From: Neorhizobium galegae bv. officinalis
Lineage (GTDB): Bacteria > Pseudomonadota > Alphaproteobacteria > Rhizobiales > Rhizobiaceae
Direction of reading: 5' to 3'
DNA length: 64,000 bases
Assembly (NCBI GenBank): GCA_000985875.1
Contig: CCRI01000001.1
Span: forward strand, 496,001 to 560,000
Shown here in pieces: positions 9,286 through 17,938 of this stretch. The stretch's first letter is position 1; every line of letters starts with the position of its first letter. Position numbers and translations under genes: made by a program. Under the pieces are notes generated by a model. It made no database searches. It was given only the letters and a program-made list of their open reading frames with translations, and was not told where the DNA came from.

Positions 9286-9867
9286 ATGCGCAACCAGGCC
9301 AGCCGGGCGATCTTCGACTACTGGATCAATCTCAAGCACGACGGGGCGGTTCCCCTCAAGACCGAGATTGATCCGGCCGCCCTGCGTCATCTTCTTCCCC
9401 ATCTTTTCATGGCCGCCCTGGACCCTGCCGGCACGCTGGCATTCCGCCTGGCCGGTACCCGCATCTGCGAACTGTTCGACCGTGAATTCCGAGGCCAGGC
9501 TTTTGCGAATCTCTGGCCGGAGACCGACCACCGGCAGCCGGTGGAAATCGCCCATAACGTCATTCATTCGCAACAGCCCGCGCTTCTGGACGTGCTCGCT
9601 TCGAATGGCCACATCCGCCATGCCTATGAGATGTTGCTTCTGCCAATCCGATCGGTGGAGACGGCGGCGAGCGACCGCATCTTCGGCGCTCTCCTGCCCC
9701 GGCACTCCCCCTATCCCGTAACGGCAACGCCGGCCGCTTTCCTGACGCTCGAGAACTGGACGTTCCTGACCGGCAGCGGTTCGCATTTCGGCGTGCCGGT
9801 CACAGGCGATCGCGGGACTTTCCACGGTATGGCAGGTCGGTTTCCGTCCGACCGGCCTCCCTCATGA
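9286..9867 (+). CDS. PAS_5 (DUF1457) domain protein
   Basis: 193 residues, matching the alphaproteobacterial PAS_5 family: 'IFDYWINLKHDGAVPLKTEIDPAALRHLLPHLFMAALD', then 'FRLAGTRICELFDREFRGQAFANLW' in the middle. These proteins are thought to be cytosolic sensory modules without an output domain. It overlaps the long open frame of the PilZ gene by a few bases, but the PilZ start is probably 114 bp downstream. An association with c-di-GMP signalling is suggested only by that neighbour. Confidence 0.8.
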   Translation: MRNQASRAIFDYWINLKHDGAVPLKTEIDPAALRHLLPHLFMAALDPAGTLAFRLAGTRICELFDREFRGQAFANLWPETDHRQPVEIAHNVIHSQQPALLDVLASNGHIRHAYEMLLLPIRSVETAASDRIFGALLPRHSPYPVTATPAAFLTLENWTFLTGSGSHFGVPVTGDRGTFHGMAGRFPSDRPPS

Positions 9868-9980
9868 GAGCGAATGCCGGTCGCGGCAGATGGCAGCCGC
9901 TCGGCGCTCCAAAACCTTCTGTTAACCGCGGCGCGTTAATACTCGTGACGATAGACTTAGAAGAGAAAAAGCTCTCTCAA

Positions 9981-10592
9981 ATGTATTCATTTCAGCCGGC
10001 TCATACTTCATCGACACCCAGTGTTCCCGCACAGCGCTCTTTCCAGCGCGTGTCCGTCAACATTCCAGGACGGCTGATGCTGGCGACGCATGAGGAATTC
10101 CCCTGCAACGTCGTGGACATGTCGCCGGGCGACGTCAGCTTTGCCTGCGTCGGTCGTCCCCTCGTCGGCGAACGCGTGATCGCCTATCTCGATCATATCG
10201 GCCGGCTGGAAGGCATGGTCGTCAGCCTGTCGGAAACCGGCTTCGTGATGTCGATCAACGCGACGGACCGCAAGCGCGAGAAGCTGGCCGCCCAGTTGAC
10301 CTGGATCGCCAACAAGCATGAACTCGGCCTGCCGGAAGATCGCCGCCATGATCGCCTGGCGCCGCGTGTTACCCGCACCGAGATCACGCTCGACGACGGC
10401 CGGCGTTATGCCTGCCGGATCGTGGACCTTTCGCTGTCGGGCGCCGCGATCGATATCGAGATCCGCCCGGCCCTCGGCACGCCGGTCCGGCTCGGCAACA
10501 TGCGCGGCCGCGTCGTGCGCCACTTCATGGAAGGCGTGGCGATCGAGTTCAATTCGATCCAGTCGCGCGAGACGCTGACCGAATTCCTCTAG
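9981..10592 (+). CDS. Tandem PilZ domain protein
   Basis: 203-residue predicted c-di-GMP effector with two PilZ-like units. The first starts at 'AQRSFQRVSVNIPGRLML' with 'CNVVDMSPGDVSF'; the second starts at 'DRRHDRLAPRVTRTEITLDDGRRYACRIVDLSLSGAAI', carrying RxxxR-like and D/NxSxxG motifs. The second unit is the better match to the binding consensus; the first has 'DMSPGD' and may be degenerate. Start ATG 9981 is chosen by family similarity; GTG 9945 is possible and the ribosome site is weak for both. It is followed by a strong terminator. Confidence 0.85.
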   Translation: MYSFQPAHTSSTPSVPAQRSFQRVSVNIPGRLMLATHEEFPCNVVDMSPGDVSFACVGRPLVGERVIAYLDHIGRLEGMVVSLSETGFVMSINATDRKREKLAAQLTWIANKHELGLPEDRRHDRLAPRVTRTEITLDDGRRYACRIVDLSLSGAAIDIEIRPALGTPVRLGNMRGRVVRHFMEGVAIEFNSIQSRETLTEFL

Positions 10593-10618
10593 TAGCTTTC
10601 TTATGTCCGCGATCTGCC

Positions 10619-10650
10619 AAGCGTCCCGTTCGGGGCGCTTTTTTGTTTTT
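10619..10650 (+). terminator. Intrinsic terminator after the PilZ gene
   Basis: Hairpin AAGCGTCCCG / CGGGGCGCTT followed by a long T tract (10639-10650), 27 bp after the PilZ stop codon. Confidence 0.85.
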
Positions 10651-11135
10651 CAGCCTCCGCCAGCTGCCCTGTTTCGTTGCTGGACAGGCCGGAAACGCCG
10701 GCGGGTTGTGCCGAAACGGGCTTTCTTTCAAAAAAATGTCTCCTTTCGGCACTTTTTTTGAGGTCGGGAATCGACCTCGGCGAGCCCGATTCGACCGTGG
10801 TGCACCCTGAGTCTGCCCTTTCCTCTCCTGCTTGAACACAACCAACCGCCGCCCTCTCCGCGTTCCCGGCGCTCCGGCGGCTGCTCCTGCCGTCCCTAAG
10901 AAGTGCTGGAATTACAGCTGGATAGCGGGAAAGCCGCAATGCAGGCGGTCGCCGATAGAACATGTTTTATGAAAAACAGCGGCAAATTTGCCTCGAATTT
11001 TATGAAAGTTCGAGATGTATTTGAACCATGTTTTAGACGAATTGAATTCAAATAAGATATTGATTTTACTGCGAGATTTTCCGGTCGATCAAACCCTGTC
11101 TGGCAGTGTTCTTCCCACAACGGGGAGACATAAAA
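10651..11135. other. Gene-free gap with AT-rich promoter region and a 12-bp palindrome
   Basis: About 485 bp without a credible gene; the open frames here lack coding character. The right half (about 10960-11130) is markedly AT-rich and should hold the promoter of the BTLCP peptidase gene. A perfect palindrome GGCAAATTTGCC lies at 10981-10992, about 145 bp upstream of that start, and could be an operator. Confidence 0.5.
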
Positions 11136-11747
11136 ATGAAGTACAGCAAGGGACTGGGCCTCGCCGCCATTACCGCCGTCATCGCAATCTTTACCGCCGG
11201 AAATTCGTTCGGCATGCCGGCCGGCGGCGTGCGTGTTCTCGGCCAGGCCAATCCGCCGCTCGGCCATTATGAATTCTGCAAGACCTATGTCAGCGAATGC
11301 GCCGCGACCTACAAGGACGCCGGCCCGTTGGCGCTGACCGAAGACAAGTGGCGCACGCTTCTGGACGTCAACTACACGGTCAATTCCTCGATCACGCCGA
11401 TGACCGACCAGGAAATCTACGGTGTCGAAGAGCGCTGGGCCTATCCCCGCACCGTCGGCGATTGCGAAGACTTCGTGCTTCTCAAGCGGAAAATGCTGAT
11501 TGCGAAGGGCTTTTCGCCGTCCGATCTGCTGATTACCGTCGTGCTGCAGCCGAATGGCGAAGGTCACGCTGTCCTGACGGTCCGCACCGATCGCGGTGAT
11601 TTCGTGCTCGACAACATGCGCAACAAGGTCATGGTCTGGTCCGATACCGAATACACCTTCCTGAAGCGCCAGGCGAACGACGATCCCGCCCGCTGGGTCA
11701 AGCTGCAGGACGGTCGCGCCACCGCCGTCGGCTCGGTCGGCCAGTAA
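11136..11747 (+). CDS. Periplasmic transglutaminase-like cysteine peptidase (BTLCP)
   Basis: 203-residue exported protein of the bacterial transglutaminase-like cysteine peptidase family. It has a signal peptide (MKYSKGLGLAAITAVIAIFTA, then GNSFG) and a papain-like triad: Cys110 in 'TVGDCEDFVLLKR', His144 in 'GEGHAVLTV' and Asp159 in 'DFVLDN'. The family includes LapG, which clips adhesins under c-di-GMP control, but no LapD or large adhesin is adjacent, so the substrate is unknown. ATG 11136 is chosen because the signal peptide starts there; GGGGAGA lies upstream. A calcium-binding Asp/Glu cluster cannot be judged by eye. Confidence 0.85.
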   Translation: MKYSKGLGLAAITAVIAIFTAGNSFGMPAGGVRVLGQANPPLGHYEFCKTYVSECAATYKDAGPLALTEDKWRTLLDVNYTVNSSITPMTDQEIYGVEERWAYPRTVGDCEDFVLLKRKMLIAKGFSPSDLLITVVLQPNGEGHAVLTVRTDRGDFVLDNMRNKVMVWSDTEYTFLKRQANDDPARWVKLQDGRATAVGSVGQ

Positions 11748-11970
11748 TCCACCTCCTATCGGCGGGGGACCGCGGCGACCCGAGTCGCGGTCAATGTGCA
11801 GGGCTGAACCTTGCAAGGCGATTGCCGGGCTGTCCCGGATTGGATTTGCTTTACGAAGCGTTAATCATAACGCTCCAGACTGCGGCCAAATCGCCTTGCC
11901 TCTTCCCGTATTCCTGTCCCGTTCCGGCGCTGGCGAATCCCCTCTCGAATGAGAACATGGAGCGCACGTC

Positions 11971-12705
11971 ATGGCAGGTCCGGCCCGGAACCTCTCGGCT
12001 GCAGAAGAAGCACCGCTCCTCTCCAATCGCTTCGTCTATCGCCTGACTGTCGTCATCGCCGTCCTTGCCCTGTTGACGGCGGCGATCAGCATCAGTGGCC
12101 ATTGGTTCGGCCAGCGTATCGCGCTTGCCGGCCATACCGACAGTACCGAAGAATTGCTCATCCGGATCGGCCAGGACAAGCTCGAGCTTCCGGCCAACAC
12201 GATTCGCTTCCGCGACCAGCGCAGGGTCGGTATCACTGAGCGCGTCGATCTCTATCTCACATGGCCGGAACTCGAAGGTTACAGTGCCGGCCTGCGCTCG
12301 CGCTTCGATGATGTCGGCCAGTCCTCCTCATTGATTTTCCTGCAATTATCCCAGAGCACCATGTCTCGCGACATGTCCGGCCGGCTGGAGCCGATATACT
12401 CCAAACTGTTCGACGGCGCGCCGCAACAAGCGGCCTTCGGATTGATGCTTCACCGGCTGCGCGCCGATTCGGGCTACGGCAGTGAAACCGTCCTGACGGG
12501 ACGGGTCGCCGGCGCACCGGATTACGTGGTGCGCTGCGTGCTGCCGGCAACCGACGACAGGGCGACCAGCGGCGACTGCCAGCGGGATATCCACATCGGA
12601 CAGGACCTGACGCTGCTCTATCGCTTCTCCAGCGCGCTTTTGAAGGACTGGCAACATATTGATGCCGCAGTTCGCCTCTTTGTCCAAAACCGGCTGGCGA
12701 AATAA
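11971..12705 (+). CDS. Membrane-anchored conserved protein of unknown function
   Basis: 244 residues with one N-terminal membrane helix ('FVYRLTVVIAVLALLTAAISISG', about 21-43) and a presumably periplasmic remainder. It has no recognised catalytic motif. The C-terminal part holds two Cys ('YVVRCVLPATDDRATSGDCQRDIHIG') that could form a disulfide. It is preceded by a 223-bp gap and followed by the carboxypeptidase gene in the same orientation. Confidence 0.75.
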   Translation: MAGPARNLSAAEEAPLLSNRFVYRLTVVIAVLALLTAAISISGHWFGQRIALAGHTDSTEELLIRIGQDKLELPANTIRFRDQRRVGITERVDLYLTWPELEGYSAGLRSRFDDVGQSSSLIFLQLSQSTMSRDMSGRLEPIYSKLFDGAPQQAAFGLMLHRLRADSGYGSETVLTGRVAGAPDYVVRCVLPATDDRATSGDCQRDIHIGQDLTLLYRFSSALLKDWQHIDAAVRLFVQNRLAK

Positions 12706-12828
12706 GCCGCTACGGACGGTCGGGTCCAAGCCCCAAGTTGATGTCTAAAATGCAGCATATCTAAGCAACCTGCTGTTCATCATAAACCTCTTGGTAACGC
12801 TAATCCCCTAGATTGAAGGGTAACGGTC

Positions 12829-14424
12829 GTGGCGGGGGCGCGTCCGGATGTGACTAATGTGATGCAAGCGATGAGTGCGGCAGTGTCGAAAAAAATGTTC
12901 TCTGCATTCCCTTCGAAGGGTGATGCGACGGTTCCGGGACGTTTCCTCGGGTTTCTCTTCACATTGGCTGTGGCGATTTCGATGTTTTCGACGCCCGCTG
13001 CCGCAGGTCCGAAATATGCCGGCATCGTCGTCGATGCCAAGACCGGCAAGGTTCTCTATTCTGAGGATCCGGATGGTCTGCGTTATCCCGCGTCGCTCAC
13101 CAAGATGATGACCCTCTACCTGACCTTCGAAGCGCTTGAAGCCGGCCGGATCAGCCTCGACACGCAGGTGCCGGTCTCCGCTCATGCCGCATCCGAGCCG
13201 CCCTCCAAGCTCGGCGTTCGAGCCGGCGGCTCGGTCTCGGTCGATCAGGCCATCCGCGCACTCGTTACCCGCTCCGCCAACGACATTGCCACCGCTCTCG
13301 GTGAATTCATCGGCGGCTCCGAAGAGCGCTTTGCGTCGCTGATGACCGGCAAGGCGCGTGCGCTCGGCATGACCCGCACCACCTATCGCAACGCCAACGG
13401 CCTGCCGAATACTGCGCAGATGACGACGGCACGCGATCAGGCGCGTCTCGGTATGGCCCTGCGTCAGCACTTCCCGCAATATTACGGCTACTTCGCGATC
13501 CGCAGCTTCAATTTCGGCAAGCAGACGATCGGCAACCACAATCGCCTGGTTGGCAACGTCAAGGGTGTAGACGGCATCAAGACCGGCTACACTCGCGCTG
13601 CCGGCAGCAATCTCGCAACCTCGGCCCAACTCGACGGACGTTCGATCGTTGCCGTCGTGCTCGGTGGCCGCTCCAGTGCTGCCCGTGACGCAACGATGCG
13701 CAAGCTGGTCGCGGAATATCTGCCGGAGGCATCTCGCGGCGGCAACAGCAACCTGATCGCACAGGCGGCCCCGGCCGCGCCGGTTGCGCCCGCTCCCTCC
13801 GTCCCGGTCACGTCCGCTTCGCCGGTTGCCGCGTCCCAGTCCGACGCACGCCGGATGGCTGCCCTCGACCTGCCGCCGAGCGGTCCGCTGCCGGGCGCCC
13901 GTTATGCCGAGCAGCAGGCCGCGGCCATGGCGCCCGCCGCATCGGCCTATGCCGCAGAACCGGAACAGAAGAAAGTCATCACCCAGGCGATGAATTCGGC
14001 AATGGCCGGCGTCTCCGCCGTTCCGACGCCGGCTCCGGAATATATGCCGGCCAAGACCGAGGTGGCCGTCGCGCACCGGACCGGCCGCCCGGCCGTCGAT
14101 GACGTGACGACCGCTTCCACCAAGGTCTCTGCCTCTGCGACACCCGCAAAGCCCTCCTCCGAGGCGTCGATGGCGTCGAACGGTTGGGTCATTCAGATCG
14201 GCGCCTCGCCGAACCAGAAACAAGCTCAGGATCTCCTGCAGAATGCGCAGGATAAAGGCGGCAAGGTATTGCGTTCCGCCAAACCCTTCACTGTCGCCTT
14301 CAGCAACAATGGCGAACAGATCTACCGTGCCCGCTTCGGCGGCTTCGATGACCAGAAGACGGCCATCGATGCCTGCAACGTGCTGAAGAAGAAGGGTATC
14401 AGCTGCTGGGCGTCGCTTCAGTGA
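12829..14424 (+). CDS. D-alanyl-D-alanine carboxypeptidase with C-terminal SPOR domain
   Basis: 531-residue PBP5-type (peptidase S11) enzyme that trims the terminal D-Ala of peptidoglycan pentapeptides in the periplasm. Motifs: SxxK 'S89-L-T-K92', SxN 'S149-A-N', KTG at 251-253. A hydrophobic export segment lies at about 38-58. A Pro/Ala-rich linker (about 310-440) leads to a SPOR domain (about 448-530, 'NGWVIQIGASPNQKQAQDLLQNAQDK'), which binds denuded septal glycan. GTG 12829 was chosen because GAAGGG lies 8 bp upstream; ATG 12862 is an alternative. The S11-SPOR fusion is common in Rhizobiales. Confidence 0.93.
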   Translation: MAGARPDVTNVMQAMSAAVSKKMFSAFPSKGDATVPGRFLGFLFTLAVAISMFSTPAAAGPKYAGIVVDAKTGKVLYSEDPDGLRYPASLTKMMTLYLTFEALEAGRISLDTQVPVSAHAASEPPSKLGVRAGGSVSVDQAIRALVTRSANDIATALGEFIGGSEERFASLMTGKARALGMTRTTYRNANGLPNTAQMTTARDQARLGMALRQHFPQYYGYFAIRSFNFGKQTIGNHNRLVGNVKGVDGIKTGYTRAAGSNLATSAQLDGRSIVAVVLGGRSSAARDATMRKLVAEYLPEASRGGNSNLIAQAAPAAPVAPAPSVPVTSASPVAASQSDARRMAALDLPPSGPLPGARYAEQQAAAMAPAASAYAAEPEQKKVITQAMNSAMAGVSAVPTPAPEYMPAKTEVAVAHRTGRPAVDDVTTASTKVSASATPAKPSSEASMASNGWVIQIGASPNQKQAQDLLQNAQDKGGKVLRSAKPFTVAFSNNGEQIYRARFGGFDDQKTAIDACNVLKKKGISCWASLQ

Positions 14425-14452
14425 GCGTCGCTGCCGGCGATCAAGGAAATAC

Positions 14453-14474
14453 CCGCGCCGGGCTTTCGGCGCGG
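14453..14474 (+). terminator. GC hairpin after the carboxypeptidase gene
   Basis: Perfect 7-bp stem CCGCGCC / GGCGCGG with an 8-nt loop, 29 bp downstream of the stop codon. It lacks a T tract, so termination is uncertain. Confidence 0.4.
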
Positions 14475-14510
14475 AGGGATCTCGAAAGTAACGAGTAGAC
14501 GGGGTTTCCG

Positions 14511-14780
14511 ATGGCAATGAATGAAAACAGCGCGGAACTGGCCTTCAAGCCGGCGCAAAAGTCCAGAGCGAGGGGCGTCGCCCTCAACCCGCTTCACGAG
14601 GCGGCCATGCGGCTTGCCGGTCTCGGCTTGAACCGTTCCAAGGAAAAGACGCGCGATCTGGTCGCCATGCTGCTCAGCCACGGTGCCCGCGCCTGGCGGC
14701 ATTCGCAGCCGGAAGCCAATGTTCACCTGCATATCGGCATCCGTGCCGGTCGTGCGCCAGTTCGTATCAGGCTTCGCTGA
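14511..14780 (+). CDS. Small conserved basic protein of unknown function
   Basis: 89 residues beginning MAMNENSAELAFKPAQKSRARG. It is basic, has no membrane segment or Cys, and contains a helical centre ('LHEAAMRLAGLGLNRSKEKTRDLVAMLLSHGARAWRH'). The ribosome site is poor (ACGGGG). It has the codon use of its neighbours and good third-position GC, and ends 16 bp from the convergent DUF1489 gene. Function not recognised. Confidence 0.65.
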   Translation: MAMNENSAELAFKPAQKSRARGVALNPLHEAAMRLAGLGLNRSKEKTRDLVAMLLSHGARAWRHSQPEANVHLHIGIRAGRAPVRIRLR

Positions 14781-14795
14781 TCGAGCAATCCGCAG

Positions 14796-15233
14796 CTACA
14801 GAAGTCCAAGCTCGGCGAGTTCGCGCCGCAGATCTTCCGGAAGCGCCGCAACGTCCTCGCCCAGTTTGCCGAGGTCGCGCGGCGCTTCCTCGTTTTTGAG
14901 ATATCGCCATCCCTGGAAAGGTCGCTTCGGCTGCGGCGCAGTCTCGATGACCTCCGGCCCAAGCACCAGCTGGCAGCGCTGGATGCCGTCGCCGCCGGTC
15001 ACCGTGCGGATATCGAGCAGCTTCTGCCGCGCCATCACCTGCCCCTTGATCACCCAGTAGAGCGATCCGTCGTCGAGCAGTTCCTCCATGCGCTTCGGCA
15101 CCATGCGGGTCGTATGGATGCTGTGCGGATCGAGGCCGGCAGCCATCGCATTGAGCGACCGCTCGGCGACCCAGTCCTGGAGATCCTGGATCGAATCGGC
15201 GCCGACGCAGAGTTTGATGAGATGTAGAGCCAT
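14796..15233 (-). CDS. DUF1489 family protein
   Basis: 145-residue cytosolic protein of the alphaproteobacterial DUF1489 family: 'MALHLIKLCVGADSIQDLQDWV' at the start, 'HTTRMVPKRMEELLDDGSLYWVIKGQVMARQKLLDI' in the centre, 'FQGWRYLKNEEAPRDL' near the end. The Arg/Lys-rich central part hints at nucleic acid contact, but no function is known. It lies upstream of nothing on its strand within the operon; sdaA is 69 bp further right on the same strand and may be transcribed with it. Confidence 0.88.
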   Translation of the reverse strand: MALHLIKLCVGADSIQDLQDWVAERSLNAMAAGLDPHSIHTTRMVPKRMEELLDDGSLYWVIKGQVMARQKLLDIRTVTGGDGIQRCQLVLGPEVIETAPQPKRPFQGWRYLKNEEAPRDLGKLGEDVAALPEDLRRELAELGLL

Positions 15234-15301
15234 GGTCTGGTTGAAGACCCATCCGGGCGTGAGGTCAAGCGTTTGCTCGGTTCACTCCACAGGGGGACGG
15301 T

Positions 15302-16702
15302 TCAGCACTCGACGACGTTGACCGCAAGGCCGCCCGTGGAGGTCTCCTTGTATTTTTCGCTCATGTCGTTGCCGGTCTGGCGCATGGTCTCGATACAGGC
15401 GTCGAGCGGCACGAAATGCGTCCCGTCGCCCTTGATGGCGAGCGAGGCGGCCGTGACCGCCTTGACCGCGCCGAGCGCGTTGCGCTCGATGCAGGGCACC
15501 TGCACGAGGCCCGCGATCGGATCGCAGGTCATGCCGAGATGGTGTTCCAGCGCGATTTCGGCGGCGTTTTCGATCTGCTCCGGCGAGCCGCCCATGACGG
15601 CCGCAAGCCCCGCCGCAGCCATGGCCGCGGCCGAGCCCACTTCGCCCTGACAGCCGACTTCGGCGCCCGAGATCGAGGCATTGTGCTTGATGATGCCGCC
15701 GATGGCGGCCGCCGTCAGCAGGAAGTTATGGACGTCTGCCTGGGTCGCGTCGTCGTGGAAATGCAGGTAATAACGCACCGTCGCCGGAATGACCCCGGCC
15801 GCGCCATTGGTCGGCGCGGTAACGACACGCCCGCCGCCGGCATTCTCCTCGTTGACGGCCATCGCGTAGACGCTCAGCCAGTCGTTGGCGAGCAGCGGGT
15901 TCAGCCGATTGCTGCGCCATTCCTCGTTCAGCTTGTCGTGGATCGACTTCGCGCGGCGCTTCACCTTCAACCCACCCGGCATGATCCCGTCGACCTTGAG
16001 GCCGCGGTCGATACAGCTCGACATCGCCTCCCAGATCCGGTCGAGACCGGCATCGAGTTCGGCGGCGCTCATTTTGGTTTCTTCGTTGGCGCGCTTCATC
16101 TGGGCGATCGTCAGGCCCGAACCGCGCGCCATGTCGAGCATCTGCCTGGCGGAGGCGAAGGGATAGGGAATGCGCGCATCGCCGGCCGATTTCCTGGGCG
16201 TCCGCATGGCCTCCAATTCGGTATCGGTCACCACGAAACCACCGCCGATCGAATAGTAGATACGCTTCAGGAGAAGCCGGCCGTCGCGGTCGAAGGCGGA
16301 AAAACTCATGCCGTTGGCATGGCCCGGCAACGGCAGCTTCTTGTCGAAGATCAGGTCGGTTTTCGGTTGGAATTCGTAGGCCGGATGGCCGGGCGGCGTG
16401 ACGCGGCCGCTACGCTCCACTTCGCCGATGATTCCGTCCATCCTGTCGGGATCGACGGAGTGCGGCTCCTCGCCGACCAGACCGAGTATCACCGCCCTGC
16501 CCGTCCCGTGACCGATGCCGGTGAACGCGAGGGATCCGTGCAGGCTCACCTTCAATGCCGCGACATGGGCGCCGGTCGGCCGCGGCCAGTCGTTGGACAG
16601 GATGAGATCCAGGAAGCGGTTGGCGGCCGACATCGGTCCCATCGTATGGGAACTCGACGGGCCGATGCCGATCTTGAAAACGTCGAAAACGGACAGGAAC
16701 AT
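15302..16702 (-). CDS. sdaA: L-serine ammonia-lyase (single-chain, iron-sulfur)
   Basis: Deaminates L-serine to pyruvate and ammonia using a [4Fe-4S] cluster. The 466 residues contain the beta-type domain (about 1-150, '[17 protein letters not shown]' with the SSHT signature) and the alpha-type domain. Likely cluster cysteines are in '[18 protein letters not shown]', '[18 protein letters not shown]' and the C-terminal 'VVEC' region. Length is normal for the single-polypeptide family. Downstream glycine cleavage (about 24 kb away) can supply one-carbon units linked to serine, but there is no operon link. Confidence 0.95.
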   Translation of the reverse strand: MFLSVFDVFKIGIGPSSSHTMGPMSAANRFLDLILSNDWPRPTGAHVAALKVSLHGSLAFTGIGHGTGRAVILGLVGEEPHSVDPDRMDGIIGEVERSGRVTPPGHPAYEFQPKTDLIFDKKLPLPGHANGMSFSAFDRDGRLLLKRIYYSIGGGFVVTDTELEAMRTPRKSAGDARIPYPFASARQMLDMARGSGLTIAQMKRANEETKMSAAELDAGLDRIWEAMSSCIDRGLKVDGIMPGGLKVKRRAKSIHDKLNEEWRSNRLNPLLANDWLSVYAMAVNEENAGGGRVVTAPTNGAAGVIPATVRYYLHFHDDATQADVHNFLLTAAAIGGIIKHNASISGAEVGCQGEVGSAAAMAAAGLAAVMGGSPEQIENAAEIALEHHLGMTCDPIAGLVQVPCIERNALGAVKAVTAASLAIKGDGTHFVPLDACIETMRQTGNDMSEKYKETSTGGLAVNVVEC

Positions 16703-16870
16703 GAGAATCCATGGGGTGATACGAGGGTGGCCAAGCCTATATCAGAGCGCCGCCGTGCCTTGGCGGCTGCCCGACATCCGGTGAACCGGCCGCGACATGG
16801 TCTTAAAATAGAAACGGCGCGGTACGAATACCACGCCGAGGACTGAAATTCCGGAATTTCGCTGAGACGG

Positions 16871-16972
16871 TCAGATAGCGCCGAAAAGATACGCGAGGGC
16901 CAAAGCGCCTGCAAATCCTACCAGCGCCTTGAAGGTCACGCCCCAGCAGGATTTCTGAACGGTATCTTCCAT
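16871..16972 (-). CDS. 33-residue single-span membrane protein
   Basis: Short reading frame MEDTVQKSCWGVTFKALVGF followed by AGALALAYLFGAI, stop TGA at 16871-16873. A GGAG ribosome site sits 5 bp before the ATG. Residues 12-33 form a hydrophobic helix that runs to the C-terminus, so the N-terminus (with one Cys) would face the cytosol or periplasm. It stands alone between sdaA and a DUF599 gene, on the minus strand. Function unknown. The ribosome site, start and clean helix make it credible, but conservation has not been tested. Confidence 0.6.
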   Translation of the reverse strand: MEDTVQKSCWGVTFKALVGFAGALALAYLFGAI

Positions 16973-17216
16973 GTCGTCTCCGGGTTCTTGCCGCATTGAT
17001 CAACGTCCGCTCCGGGTCGTCATGACTAATGGTCTATTAAAATCCGACCGCCTCGGCAATCCCAAAAATGGCGGAAACATGGCGGAAGGCCAGGCGAGCC
17101 ATGTTCGCAACGCCCGCCCAGTCCAAATAGTTCCCTTGCCGATGCAGGAGGCTTGCCGCCGAAACCGAAACAAAGCATGACGGAACGGATCAAGACCGAT
17201 TCCTGCGGTGAGGCCC

Positions 17217-17915
17217 ATGACGAACGCTGATTATGTTGCGCTTGCCCTGTTTGCCGTGCTTTGGGCCCTTTATTCTTGGGTGACCGCCGGCTCTGGCTCG
17301 CGGCTGTTTCCGCGCTCCAGCCTCAACCGGGCGATGGCCGAACGGCGGAAGGACTGGATCTACAACTCGCTTCGCCGCGACCTGAAGATGATCGACACCC
17401 AGATCCTGGCGGGCCTGCAGAACGGCACGGCCTTCTTCGCTTCGACGTCCATCTTCGCGATCGGCGGCTGTTTCGCGCTGCTGGGCGCCACCGAACAGGT
17501 TGAAGCGGTCTTCCGCGATCTGCCCTTCGTCGCTTATGGCGGCCGCACCGCCTTCGAACTCAAGGTCGCCGGCCTTACCTTCCTGTTCGGTTATTCCTTT
17601 TTCAAGTTCGGCTGGTCCTACCGGCTGTTCAACTACTGCACCATTCTCTTCGGCGCCCTGCCGATGCTGCACGACACCCATGCCGACCGGGCGGCGGCGG
17701 AACGGGCGGCCGATCAGGTGGTGCGGATGAACACGATCGCAGCCGGTCACTTCAATTCCGGCCTGCGCGCGCTGTTTTTGTCGATCGGCTATCTCGGTTG
17801 GTTCATCGGGCCCTATATGTTCATCGCGATGACCGTCGTCGTGATCGTCGTGCTCACCCGCCGCCAGTATTTTTCCGAGGCCCGGCTGGCGATCATGGAC
17901 CGCGGGACGCCCTGA
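17217..17915 (+). CDS. DUF599 family membrane protein
   Basis: 232-residue inner-membrane protein with about four to five helices: 'YVALALFAVLWALYSWVTAGS', 'ASTSIFAIGGCFALLGATEQV', 'VAGLTFLFGYSFFKFGWSYR', 'ALFLSIGYLGWFIGPYMFIA', 'TVVVIVVLT'. The motif 'NRAMAERRKDWIYNSLRRDLKMIDTQILAGLQNGTAFFAST' is typical of DUF599. The start is taken as ATG 17217 (GAGG just upstream); GTG 17208 is possible. The DUF1624 gene follows after 23 bp, probably in the same transcript. Role unknown. Confidence 0.88.
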   Translation: MTNADYVALALFAVLWALYSWVTAGSGSRLFPRSSLNRAMAERRKDWIYNSLRRDLKMIDTQILAGLQNGTAFFASTSIFAIGGCFALLGATEQVEAVFRDLPFVAYGGRTAFELKVAGLTFLFGYSFFKFGWSYRLFNYCTILFGALPMLHDTHADRAAAERAADQVVRMNTIAAGHFNSGLRALFLSIGYLGWFIGPYMFIAMTVVVIVVLTRRQYFSEARLAIMDRGTP

Positions 17916-17938
17916 GATTTGATCCGGAAAGACAAGCA

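Noticed and set aside
10601..10963. Minus-strand open frame after the PilZ gene
   Set aside because: It crosses the intrinsic terminator and has no coding character.
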